From Saprospiraceae bacterium (GTDB lineage: Bacteria > Bacteroidota > Bacteroidia > Chitinophagales > Saprospiraceae): a stretch of 8,841 nucleotides of DNA. Below, piece after piece: positions 1 to 6,807 of this stretch. The number at the start of each line of letters is the position of its first letter. Position 1 is the stretch's first letter. The notes under the pieces are model-generated. The model did not search any database. It worked only from the letters and a program-made list of their open reading frames with translations, and was not told the origin of the DNA. The position numbers were made by a program, and so were the translations under genes. The stretch covers positions 1 through 8,841 of the forward strand of contig JACMLK010000027.1 in assembly GCA_014379665.1 (NCBI GenBank), written 5' to 3'.

Positions 1-770
1 GCAGGTCTGATACCTGCAGGGTCTCTCAAAACAAAAGCATCTCCATGACCAATCAAACCTGCCATGACATATCCTCCGTCAAATTTTCTGCTTGCACGTT
101 GTAAGAGTCTTTGTACATCCAGGTGGTCAGCTATCAGTCCATTGATCTCCTGATTGGTATAACCTTCAGGTTTAAACCATGAGAAAAGCCGCTGCACTTC
201 ATCATCGAGAAAGTGACCGATTTTCTCCAGTACCGTGACAGTGTCTGATTTTTCTTTAGGATATTGGCCAACTGAAAGCAACTCAGCAAACAGTTCATCC
301 ACATTGGTGAGATTAAAATTTCCGGCCAACACCAGATTTCGTGTGATCCAGTTATTCTGCCTCAGAAAAGGATGTACCGTTTCGATCGTATTAGGGCCAT
401 GCGTGCCATACCTGAGATGACCTAACAGAAGTTCGCCGGTGTATGGTTTATTATCTTTAAGCCATTTGGGATCATTTAGTTGTTCTTTTGTGATATCTGT
501 AAAATGTGAAAACACACCTTCAAAAAGATCTTTCAAGTATTGGGGACTATTGCTTCTACGACGACTGATATATCTGGTTCCCGGTGTGGAGTCAAGCTTG
601 ATAGTTACTAATCCTGCGCCATCCTGACCCCTGTTGCGCTGTTTTTGGAGGAGGAGGTTCATTTTGTTCAGACCATAAAGCGCCGTGCCGTATTTTTGAT
701 GGTAATAATCGAGTGGTTTCAGTAGTCTGATCAAAGCCATTCCACATTCGTGTTTTATTTGGTCACTCAT
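1..770 (-). CDS. purF: Amidophosphoribosyltransferase (glutamine PRPP amidotransferase), N-terminal part, cut by window edge
   Basis: The first 256 codons are present; the C-terminal part lies beyond position 1. The enzyme makes 5-phosphoribosylamine from PRPP and glutamine, the first committed step of purine synthesis, in the cytoplasm. The class II glutamine amidotransferase (Ntn) domain is visible: a short propeptide MSDQIKHE followed by the nucleophile Cys9-Gly, then RNRGQDGAG (about 45-53), GHLRYGTHG (117-125), GNFNLTN (150-156) and, near the edge, LRDPAGIRP (248-256), which matches the PurF ARDPxGIRPL signature. The start at 770 is chosen because it puts Cys9 eight residues in, as expected for a processed propeptide. 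Classical PurF has NGN at the oxyanion site; here it reads NFN. I recall the same in other Bacteroidota long-form PurF proteins (about 600 aa or more) but cannot verify it. A nine-base near-match to a -7 element (TAATTTTTG, minus strand of 804-812) lies upstream, one base longer than consensus. A class II amidotransferase paralogue of PurF is the main alternative. Confidence 0.9.
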   Translation of the reverse strand, partial: MSDQIKHECGMALIRLLKPLDYYHQKYGTALYGLNKMNLLLQKQRNRGQDGAGLVTIKLDSTPGTRYISRRRSNSPQYLKDLFEGVFSHFTDITKEQLNDPKWLKDNKPYTGELLLGHLRYGTHGPNTIETVHPFLRQNNWITRNLVLAGNFNLTNVDELFAELLSVGQYPKEKSDTVTVLEKIGHFLDDEVQRLFSWFKPEGYTNQEINGLIADHLDVQRLLQRASRKFDGGYVMAGLIGHGDAFVLRDPAGIRP

Positions 771-840
771 TATTTTGTATGTTGATGCAATTCAGGATGG
801 GTACAAAAATTAATTCTTTAATAATATAACAGAGTAAATA

Positions 841-2109
841 TTATTTGGTTACCAACATATATTTATTCTTCTTTCCGTTTTCAACCATGATGTACTGATC
901 ATGAAGTACATCGCTAACAGAAATTATGTGCTCGTGTGTTGTAATCTTTAACTTATTGACGGATATAGCGTTATTCATGATGGCATTCCGGACTTCATTT
1001 TTTGAAGATAAGATCCCAACATTTACCAGTAAATCAGTTATGAGTACACCATTTTTGATATCATCCATGTTCAGCTCATAGGCTGGAATTTCCTGAGCAA
1101 TTATATCCAACTGGAATGGGGTCATTTTTTGTAATGACTCCGCAGTGGCGTCTTTGGTGAATAACACATTGGTAACTTCCAATACGGATTCAAAAGCATC
1201 ATCAGAGTGTACCCTCCTGGTCAGCTCTTCGGCCAGAATAGCTTTTAATCCGCGTGGATCACTTGCATATACCTGTTCAAGGTTTTCTACTTCTTCCTTT
1301 GTTTTCAAGGTAAAATATCTGAGGTATTTGGGCAAATCGGCATCATCCGCATTGATCCAGAACTGATAAAATTTATAAGCAGATGTGAGTGTCGGGTCCA
1401 ACCATATATTACTTTGTTCAGATTTTCCAAATTTGGTTCCATCCGCTTTAGTGAGCAAAGGAGTTGTCACAGCATAAGCTTTACCTTCAATATTCCGGCG
1501 TATAAATTCCGTTCCTGATGTGATATTGCCCCATTGATCAGAACCACCCATCTGTAGCAAACAATCATATTTATCAAATAAAATCTGAAAATCATAGGCT
1601 TGAAGCAACTGATAACTGAATTCTGTAAATGAAAGTCCAGTCTCCAGCCTGTTTTTTACACTATCTTTGGACATCATATAACTAACGGTTAGGGTTTTGC
1701 CCACATCACGGAGAAAATCAAGCACATTCATTTCCTTATAGAAATCATGATTATTGACAATAATGGCTGCGTTGGGACCATCAAAATTCAGAAATTTTTT
1801 GACTTGCTCTTTTTGAAAAGCCAGATTGGTGTCCAGTTCTTCATATGACTTTAGGTCCCTTTCCTTTTCCTTGAAAGATGGATCGCCTATTCTTCCGGTA
1901 GCACCTCCCATCAGCACGATAGGTTTATGGCCCGAGAGTTGGAATAACTTTAGAAGCATGATCTGTACAAAATTACCAATAGTCATACTCGGGGCCGTCG
2001 GATCAAAACCGATGTAACCGCATATTTTTTTACCATTGAGCAATTCCTCCACTCCGGGAGTAGCATCATGCAACATCCCACGCCATCTCAATTCTTCTAT
2101 AAAATTCAT
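841..2109 (-). CDS. tyrS: Tyrosyl-tRNA synthetase, class I
   Basis: This 422-aa protein attaches tyrosine to tRNA-Tyr in the cytoplasm. The Rossmann catalytic domain shows GFDPTAP (34-40), the HIGH-equivalent TIGN (43-46), GGATGRIGDPS (68-78), YQLLQAYDF (166-174), MGGSDQWGN (187-195) and the KMSKS-equivalent KFGKS (226-230). Residues from about 352 to 415 form a C-terminal S4-like RNA-binding domain. The length is normal for bacterial TyrRS (about 400-430 aa). The reading frame stays open to an upstream ATG at 2154, but I choose the ATG at 2109: the protein then begins MNFIEELRWRG, the usual TyrRS opening, and a consensus -7 element at 2132-2139 would place the transcription start downstream of the longer ATG. 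Both histidines of the HIGH motif are replaced (T43, N46), while the catalytic threonine (T38 of DPTA) is kept. The gene is divergent from the permease gene at 2161. Confidence 0.96.
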   Translation of the reverse strand: MNFIEELRWRGMLHDATPGVEELLNGKKICGYIGFDPTAPSMTIGNFVQIMLLKLFQLSGHKPIVLMGGATGRIGDPSFKEKERDLKSYEELDTNLAFQKEQVKKFLNFDGPNAAIIVNNHDFYKEMNVLDFLRDVGKTLTVSYMMSKDSVKNRLETGLSFTEFSYQLLQAYDFQILFDKYDCLLQMGGSDQWGNITSGTEFIRRNIEGKAYAVTTPLLTKADGTKFGKSEQSNIWLDPTLTSAYKFYQFWINADDADLPKYLRYFTLKTKEEVENLEQVYASDPRGLKAILAEELTRRVHSDDAFESVLEVTNVLFTKDATAESLQKMTPFQLDIIAQEIPAYELNMDDIKNGVLITDLLVNVGILSSKNEVRNAIMNNAISVNKLKITTHEHIISVSDVLHDQYIMVENGKKNKYMLVTK

Positions 2110-2117
2110 TACATTTG
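2110..2117 (+). promoter_or_regulatory. Possible -7 element for the permease operon
   Basis: The plus strand reads TACATTTG here, an exact TAnnTTTG match, 44 bases before the ATG at 2161. No -33 TTG is found at standard spacing, and the site abuts the tyrS start codon. If real, two divergent promoters interleave within about 30 bp. Confidence 0.35.
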
Positions 2118-2131
2118 CATTTTTGAAAGGG

Positions 2132-2139
2132 CAAAAGTA
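2132..2139 (-). promoter_or_regulatory. Bacteroidota-type -7 element for tyrS
   Basis: On the minus strand this reads TACTTTTG, an exact match to the Bacteroidota sigma-A -7 consensus TAnnTTTG. Its 3' end lies 23 bases from the tyrS ATG at 2109. No clear TTG -33 element is visible at the usual 19-21 base spacing. Confidence 0.55.
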
Positions 2140-2160
2140 AGATTTTAAACCCAATCAGGC

Positions 2161-3462
2161 ATGAATATTGAGCATTTTATAGCCAAAAGAATCGCACTCA
2201 CCAATACAGGTTCATTCACTAAGGTGATCATTCGCATAGCCATAGTGGCGATAGCTGTGAGTTTATCTGTGATGATCCTCACTACTGCCATCATTTCCGG
2301 ATTCAAAAAAGAGATCACTCAAAAGATCTTTGGCTTTTGGGGACATATCCACATTACGGACAGCAACATCAACAGAAATTTTGAACTTACACCGATCGAT
2401 ATTAATCAGGCGTTTTACGATCAGATCAGGGATGTCAAACAGCTTGATTATGAAGAAGAAGTCAGCATTTTAAACTACAAAATTCAAGGTAAGGTAATTA
2501 ATAAAACTACTTTAGGTGGAGTGAAAGTGGTACAACCTTATATCATCCTGCCGGGATTGTTGAGCACAAAAGATAATTTCCATGGCGTTTTACTCAAAGG
2601 TGTAGATGAAAAATACGATTGGGAAGCTATGGAGCATTTTATCGTGGAAGGCAAAAAAGTAAGTTACTTAAAAGACTCTACCTCAGCAGAAATGCTGTTG
2701 TCAAAAAATATTGCAGATAAGATGCAAATCAAGACAGGTGATAAGGTAGTCTTAAGTTTTATAAGGGATAATGCCCGGATAAAAAAAAGATTTCAGATCT
2801 GTGGTATCTATAATACAGGATTGGAAGAGTACGACAAAAGATTTGGTGTGGTGGACATGCACAAACTTCAGGATATTCTGGGATGGCAGGCCAATCAGGC
2901 ACAGGGTATGGAGGTGGTGCTGGATGACGTAAGGGATCTGGACCTGATATCGGAATATGTATATTATGAAATCCTACCTCAGGAGTTTTATGCAGAAACC
3001 ATCCGATCTAAATTTCCGGGTATCTTTGAATGGCTTGGTCTTCAGGATATCAACGAAAAAATCATTCTCCAACTCATGGTACTGGTAGCTATTATCAATA
3101 TGATCACTGTACTGCTGATCCTGATTCTGGAAAGAACACAAATGATTGGTATCCTGAAATCTCTGGGTATGAGCAACCGTAGTGTGCGAAAAATCTTCCT
3201 GTACAATGCAGGGTATATCATATTTTTTGGACTTATTGCCGGTAATATCCTGGGGTTAGGGGTGGCATATTTGCAGAAACATTTTCAATTTATAAAACTC
3301 GACGAAGCAAATTACTACCTCAGCACGGCTCCTATTGAGATCAACTGGATCGGTATACTGTTGCTAAATGCCGGAACCCTGATTGTGACGCTGATTTTCC
3401 TTATCATTCCGACTATGCTTGTGTCAAGGATCACCCCTGTCAAAGCGTTAAGATTCGAATAA
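2161..3462 (+). CDS. LolC/LolE-family ABC transporter permease (FtsX domain)
   Basis: This 433-aa inner-membrane protein has the layout of lipoprotein-releasing and related MacB/FtsX-type permeases. It has one N-terminal membrane segment (about 22-47), a large periplasmic domain (about 50-300) and three C-terminal membrane segments (about 303-324, 346-371 and 396-420). The cytoplasmic loop ERTQMIGILKSLGMSN (about 324-339) is the usual coupling region of FtsX-domain permeases, and the C-terminus PVKALRFE matches the family's ending. In LolCDE the permease uses an ATPase (LolD) to extract lipoproteins from the inner membrane. No ATPase gene lies next to this one, so the partner must be encoded elsewhere, as is common for Bacteroidota LolC/E-like genes. 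The next gene follows after 3 nt, suggesting one transcript. The substrate is not shown by the sequence; lipoprotein export is a family-level inference. Confidence 0.9.
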   Translation: MNIEHFIAKRIALTNTGSFTKVIIRIAIVAIAVSLSVMILTTAIISGFKKEITQKIFGFWGHIHITDSNINRNFELTPIDINQAFYDQIRDVKQLDYEEEVSILNYKIQGKVINKTTLGGVKVVQPYIILPGLLSTKDNFHGVLLKGVDEKYDWEAMEHFIVEGKKVSYLKDSTSAEMLLSKNIADKMQIKTGDKVVLSFIRDNARIKKRFQICGIYNTGLEEYDKRFGVVDMHKLQDILGWQANQAQGMEVVLDDVRDLDLISEYVYYEILPQEFYAETIRSKFPGIFEWLGLQDINEKIILQLMVLVAIINMITVLLILILERTQMIGILKSLGMSNRSVRKIFLYNAGYIIFFGLIAGNILGLGVAYLQKHFQFIKLDEANYYLSTAPIEINWIGILLLNAGTLIVTLIFLIIPTMLVSRITPVKALRFE

Positions 3463-3465
3463 TCC

Positions 3466-4134
3466 ATGGGAAGTTTAATATACTTTTTTATGGAGTTGCC
3501 GATCCGTTTAAAAAGATTGATCAAACATATAGCGTATCCGTTTTATAGAAAAACTATTAATGAGTTTCCGCCTGAAGGACCATGGGAATGGATGGGGGAT
3601 CTTCCTTTTTACCTGATGGATACATTAGCAGTTCCGGAGATATACCATAGTCTTTTCCGTTTATTCAAATGGAATACAAGACATCTGACGCGGGAAGAAA
3701 TTGAAGTTTCCAAAAGTATCTTTGGTGATATGATAGATTATAATCTCGTTAAGGTGGATAATAAGGCAAGGTTCGGTACCAAAAAAACAGCCCTTGCCTA
3801 TGTGAGTTTTAATACGATCAACTATCTCGGAAAAATAGCTCCGGCAATATTCATTCATGAGATGGTACACGTATGGCAGTATCAGCGGTTTGGAAGTATT
3901 TACATTGCACGGGCTATCAAAGCGCAAAGAAGTAAGGCAGGATATGATTACGGTGGGGTAAGCAATCTTTATCAGATCATGATCAAAGGGGGAAGTCTGC
4001 TCGATTTCAACTTTGAACAACAGGCTGACATTATAGAAGATTATTATAAAATGCTGCATAATCAGGATTCAGCAGGTCCGATGAATTTGAGTATTTATGA
4101 ATATTTTGTGCGGGAGGTGAGGGGGGATGTTTGA
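3466..4134 (+). CDS. Uncharacterised protein with HExxH motif (putative gluzincin-like, DUF4157-like)
   Basis: This 222-aa protein of unknown function starts 3 nt after the permease stop codon, so the two genes are probably co-transcribed. Residues 131-135 read HEMVH, followed by VWQYQ, which resembles the HELTHVxQQ core of DUF4157-type zinc peptidase-like proteins. Downstream, FNFEQQADIIEDYY (about 181-194) offers Glu184 in an ExxAD context as a third zinc ligand, the gluzincin arrangement. The segment just before the HExxH (about 120-130) is hydrophobic. There is no clear signal peptide: the N-terminus is short, hydrophobic for about nine residues and then strongly basic, so export is uncertain. 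The ATG at 3466 is chosen for its tight spacing; an ATG at 3490 (Met9) is possible. Peptidase activity is inferred from the motif only; a non-catalytic zinc fold is possible. Confidence 0.8.
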   Translation: MGSLIYFFMELPIRLKRLIKHIAYPFYRKTINEFPPEGPWEWMGDLPFYLMDTLAVPEIYHSLFRLFKWNTRHLTREEIEVSKSIFGDMIDYNLVKVDNKARFGTKKTALAYVSFNTINYLGKIAPAIFIHEMVHVWQYQRFGSIYIARAIKAQRSKAGYDYGGVSNLYQIMIKGGSLLDFNFEQQADIIEDYYKMLHNQDSAGPMNLSIYEYFVREVRGDV

Positions 4135-4160
4135 AAGGGGTGTGCTCGTGTCTGATATTA

Positions 4161-4388
4161 CGCCCTTTCAGGGCTGTGGTTCCCTTGTTTTAGTTAGATA
4201 GGGCTTACACCCTATCTTGGGATATTACGGCCTTTCAGGCCTGTTTAGTGCGGCTCTTCTGAAGTCACCGATCGTCGAAGTTTTCCAACTTCGATGCTGT
4301 GGTTCATATGTATTAGTAGTTAGGGCTAACACCCTATCTTGTGATATGGCAGCCTTTCAGGCCTGTTTAGTGCTGCTTCTCTGAAGTC
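4161..4388 (+). repeat. Two tandem copies of a 123-bp REP-like palindromic element
   Basis: Copy 1 (about 4173-4266) and copy 2 (about 4296-4388) share GCTGTGGTTC, TAGGGCT.ACACCCTATCTTG, CCTTTCAGGCCTGTTTAGTG and CTGAAGTC in the same order, offset by 122-123 bp. Hairpins are visible: GCCCT-TTC-AGGGC (4162-4174), an 8-bp stem AGATAGGG/CCCTATCT (4196-4217), GGCCT-TTC-AGGCC (4229-4241), an 8-bp stem TCGAAGTT/AACTTCGA (4275-4294) and weaker versions in copy 2. The block fills the gap between convergent genes, where it could also slow transcription, although no stem is followed by a T-run. It resembles REP-type families mobilised by TnpA_REP (RAYT) transposases; no such gene is in the window. Confidence 0.75.
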
Positions 4389-4501
4389 GTTTGGTACTTA
4401 GAAAGTTGATCCCAGCGGGATCAAACTATGTTTGAAATAAATGCATCCCCCATTCAATGATCCCGGAGGGATCACACTATTATGGACTACATTCAGAGAA
4501 G
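4376..4501. repeat. 126-bp segment bounded by 10-bp inverted repeats, with two GATCCC palindromes
   Basis: CTTCTCTGAA (4376-4385) and its exact reverse complement TTCAGAGAAG (4492-4501) bound a segment holding two similar palindromes. The first is TTGATCCC-AGC-GGGATCAA (4406-4424), with 8-bp arms and a 3-base loop. The second is TGATCCC-GGA-GGGATCA (4458-4474), with 7-bp arms. Both are followed by a related CA.ACTAT sequence. They look like members of a second REP-like family rather than terminators, as no T-run follows. The outer repeats overlap the end of the neighbouring REP-like copy, so the boundary may be fortuitous. Confidence 0.55.
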
Positions 4502-4526
4502 TAGTGACAAGTAAAGGAATTATTCA

Positions 4527-5369
4527 CTACAACTTTTCTTCCTGTTCATAAATCAGACTACCTCTGTATTTCTTAAAAGGAATTTTTAATATCGTACCAA
4601 TATCATGAACTTCATTGCTATCCATATGGGTATCTACCCCATACACCAATTTACTGTTGTCAACCATTGCATAAGTACCAAAAATCCGATCCCAGATAGA
4701 AAAAATATTACCGTAGTTTGTATTGGTATATGGCAGCCGGTAATGATGATGGATGCGATGGATATCAGGTGTGCAAAACACCACCCCAAGCATGTTATCC
4801 AACCACTTGGGCATCATTACATTGGCATGATTGAATTGGGTGAGTACGACTGACATAGTCTGATACAAAAAGACCATCCACATCGGGGCGCCTATGATGA
4901 TCACCGCCAAAGTAGTAAATACAAATCTGAAAACGCTCTCCCCGGGATGATGTCTGTTGGCTGATGTGGTATCAATGTGCTGATCGGTGTGATGTACCAG
5001 ATGGAATCTCCACATCCACCGTACCTGATGTTCAAGCCAATGAATAAACCAGGCACTGATCAGGTCCATGAGCATAACACCCACTATTAAAAATACCCAT
5101 ATTGGCATGTCGATGATATACAACAGACCTATCTTATTGACGACTACATATTCAGACGTTTTTACAAGGATAAAAGCCATAGAAAAATTTATCACTATGG
5201 TTGTCAGTGTAAAAAATATATTCACTTTGGCATGTTTCCATTTTCTGTAATCAAATCTGAATAGCGGTACGGCACTTTCTATCAGCCAGAATACAGTGAG
5301 GCCTCCCACCAGTATCAGTGTGCGATGTGAAGATGGTATGGTACTGAAATAGTCTATGATGGAATCCAT
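4527..5369 (-). CDS. Fatty acid hydroxylase / sterol desaturase superfamily membrane protein
   Basis: This 280-aa integral membrane di-iron oxygenase belongs to the family acting on lipids or carotenoids (PF04116 type). The histidine clusters are clear: HWLEH (110-114), HLVHH (123-127), RHHP (139-142), FNHAN (179-183) and HRIHHH (204-209), followed by the family's hallmark TNYGNIFSIWDRIFGTY (217-233). Hydrophobic segments lie at about 17-33, 52-70, 92-108 and 148-175, placing the histidine clusters on the cytoplasmic side. Length and motif order are normal for bacterial members. The substrate is not shown; sterol, carotenoid, fatty-acid and alkylglycerol enzymes all share this pattern. The start at 5369 is supported by a consensus -7 element 23 bases upstream. 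The gene stands alone, divergent from the HAD gene and convergent with the operon at 2161-4134. Confidence 0.92.
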   Translation of the reverse strand: MDSIIDYFSTIPSSHRTLILVGGLTVFWLIESAVPLFRFDYRKWKHAKVNIFFTLTTIVINFSMAFILVKTSEYVVVNKIGLLYIIDMPIWVFLIVGVMLMDLISAWFIHWLEHQVRWMWRFHLVHHTDQHIDTTSANRHHPGESVFRFVFTTLAVIIIGAPMWMVFLYQTMSVVLTQFNHANVMMPKWLDNMLGVVFCTPDIHRIHHHYRLPYTNTNYGNIFSIWDRIFGTYAMVDNSKLVYGVDTHMDSNEVHDIGTILKIPFKKYRGSLIYEQEEKL

Positions 5370-5391
5370 GAGGTCAGCGTTTTGATATTGG

Positions 5392-5399
5392 CAAAGATA
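5392..5399 (-). promoter_or_regulatory. Bacteroidota-type -7 element for the fatty acid hydroxylase gene
   Basis: The minus strand reads TATCTTTG, an exact TAnnTTTG match, ending 23 bases before the ATG at 5369. This is the same spacing as at tyrS. No TTG is found at the expected -33 distance. Confidence 0.55.
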
Positions 5400-5486
5400 G
5401 AATAAATTGTTCTTTTCTGAGTTGTTGTTTTATAGCTCGCTATGGGTTTCTTTTTTATGCTTACTTTTACCATCAAATATATCCGG

Positions 5487-6179
5487 ATGCCGTTTCAACA
5501 TATCAAAGTCATAGGTTTTGATGCAGATGATACCCTTTGGGTCAATGAGCCATACTTCAGGGTGGCTGAAGAGAAATTTTGTGATCTGCTGGAAGCTTAT
5601 TTGCCAAGACATTCTATTAACAGGGAGCTTTTTGCAATGGAAATTGGAAACCTACCTGTCTATGGGTATGGCATTAAAGCGTTTATGCTTTCTATGATAG
5701 AAGCTGCCATCCAGATATCGGGTTCTACATTGCCCGCAGATGTTATATCCAAAATAATTGAGATTGGTAAAGAACAACTGGACCACCCTGTAGAAGTATT
5801 AGAAGGTGTGGAAGAAGTACTGAAGACTCTTAATGAGAAATACCGTTTAGTGGTGGTGACAAAAGGAGACCTGCTTGATCAGGAGCGAAAACTTACAAAA
5901 TCCGGACTGGAGAAGTATTTTCATCACGTTGAAATAGTATCGGATAAACGTCCGGCTGACTATTTAAAGCTGCTTAATCATCTGGAAATAAAACCCGAAG
6001 AATTCCTGATGATTGGCAACTCGCTTAAATCGGATGTACTTCCTATTCTGGAGATCGGCGGATATGGCATCCATATCCCTTTTCACACTACGTGGGAACA
6101 CGAACATGTCGATGTCACCATCGATAACCCGGGATTCCGAAAGATTGATCACATCCATGAAATCCACCAATACCTTTGA
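5487..6179 (+). CDS. HAD-superfamily hydrolase (putative phosphatase)
   Basis: This 230-aa soluble protein carries the four HAD motifs: motif I DADDT (12-16) with nucleophile Asp12 and acid/base Asp14, motif II Thr125 in VVVTKGD, motif III Lys154 in SDKRP, and motif IV GNSLKSD (177-183). Residues of about 20-100 form a helical cap of the phosphoglycolate-phosphatase or haloacid-dehalogenase kind. Asp14 and the motif IV pattern favour a phosphatase over a dehalogenase; the substrate is unknown. The frame stays open to an ATG at 5442, but I choose 5487: the protein then begins MPFQHIKVIGFDADDTLW, placing motif I at the usual distance from the N-terminus. A one-mismatch -7 element (TACTTTTA, 5462-5469) lies 18 bases upstream and would exclude the longer start. 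The stop codon is separated by 1 nt from the next ATG, indicating translational coupling. Confidence 0.9.
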   Translation: MPFQHIKVIGFDADDTLWVNEPYFRVAEEKFCDLLEAYLPRHSINRELFAMEIGNLPVYGYGIKAFMLSMIEAAIQISGSTLPADVISKIIEIGKEQLDHPVEVLEGVEEVLKTLNEKYRLVVVTKGDLLDQERKLTKSGLEKYFHHVEIVSDKRPADYLKLLNHLEIKPEEFLMIGNSLKSDVLPILEIGGYGIHIPFHTTWEHEHVDVTIDNPGFRKIDHIHEIHQYL

Positions 6180-6180
6180 T

Positions 6181-6807
6181 ATGCACACAAAACTTGACAT
6201 ATTCACTTGGAACAGAAAGGAAGTCTTTCAGTTTTTTAAAGATTTTGACGAACCATATTTTGGTATCACCGCAGAGGTAGATGTCACAAAAGCATATGCT
6301 ACTGCCAAAGAAATGGGTACTTCCTTTTTTCTGTTTTATCTGCATAAATCACTGGGGGCAGTTAACAGACTGGAACCATTCAGATATCGTTTAGTGGATG
6401 ATGAGATACTGATATACGACCATATTCATGCATCGGCAACTGTCAATCGGGAGGACAGGACATTTGGGTACAGTTTTATGATTTTTGACGAAGACTTTCA
6501 AGTATTTGAACAAAATGCTATATCAGAAATCAGTAGAATCAGGACTACAACCAATCTTTTCCCCGAAAGAAATGGAGTGGATGCTGTGCATTATTCATCA
6601 TTGCCGTGGGTGAAATTTACTTCACTCAGCCATGCGCGCAGATATCGTAATGGAGACTCCGTACCAAAGATATCTTTTGGTAAAATGACAACCGACGACC
6701 ATGTACGCACTATGCCCTGTTCTGTACATGTACATCATGGACTTGTGGATGGAAAAGATGTAGGTGATTATTTTGAGTTGTTTCAGGAATTGTTGGATGG
6801 AAAATAA
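6181..6807 (+). CDS. Chloramphenicol acetyltransferase-like protein (CAT family)
   Basis: This 208-aa protein matches type A chloramphenicol O-acetyltransferases along its length (family about 213-220 aa). Visible motifs are WNRKE (10-14, with the conserved structural Arg12), PWVKFTS (142-148, with the oxyanion-hole Ser148) and HHGLVDG (185-191, with catalytic His186 and Asp190). These fit acetyl-CoA-dependent acyl transfer in a trimeric enzyme. The catalytic residues being intact suggests activity, but chromosomal CAT-fold proteins in Bacteroidota often have unknown acceptors, so drug resistance should not be assumed. The frame is open upstream into the HAD gene (to 6013), but the alignment with CAT begins at MHTKLDIFTWNRKE, and the ATG at 6181 lies 1 nt after the HAD stop. 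No mobile element or resistance cassette flanks it. Its 3' end overlaps the convergent unknown gene by 25 bp. Confidence 0.9.
   Translation: MHTKLDIFTWNRKEVFQFFKDFDEPYFGITAEVDVTKAYATAKEMGTSFFLFYLHKSLGAVNRLEPFRYRLVDDEILIYDHIHASATVNREDRTFGYSFMIFDEDFQVFEQNAISEISRIRTTTNLFPERNGVDAVHYSSLPWVKFTSLSHARRYRNGDSVPKISFGKMTTDDHVRTMPCSVHVHHGLVDGKDVGDYFELFQELLDGK

Noticed and set aside
235..627. Short plus-strand frames opposite purF
   Set aside because: The minus strand here encodes clearly conserved PurF sequence, and the plus frames have no recognisable features.
2110..2154. 15-residue N-terminal extension of TyrRS
   Set aside because: The extension has no family counterpart, and the -7 element at 2132-2139 would lie inside it.
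3661..4059. Minus-strand 132-codon frame inside the HExxH gene
   Set aside because: It is a shadow of a well-supported plus-strand gene, with no motifs or promoter.
4161..4526. Rho-independent terminators at the convergent genes
   Set aside because: The many stems lack following T-runs and form duplicated repeat families, so a repeat-element reading is better supported. Some termination effect cannot be excluded.
4605..4853. Plus-strand frame opposite the fatty acid hydroxylase
   Set aside because: It lies antisense to the conserved histidine-box region and its codons mirror that constraint.
6013..6180. N-terminal extension of the acetyltransferase into the HAD gene
   Set aside because: The extra 56 residues are an out-of-frame reading of the conserved HAD 3' end (including motif IV), and the CAT family alignment begins at 6181.
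6181..6807. Acquired chloramphenicol-resistance cassette
   Set aside because: No insertion sequence, integron site or other resistance gene flanks it, and its composition and coupling to the HAD gene look native.
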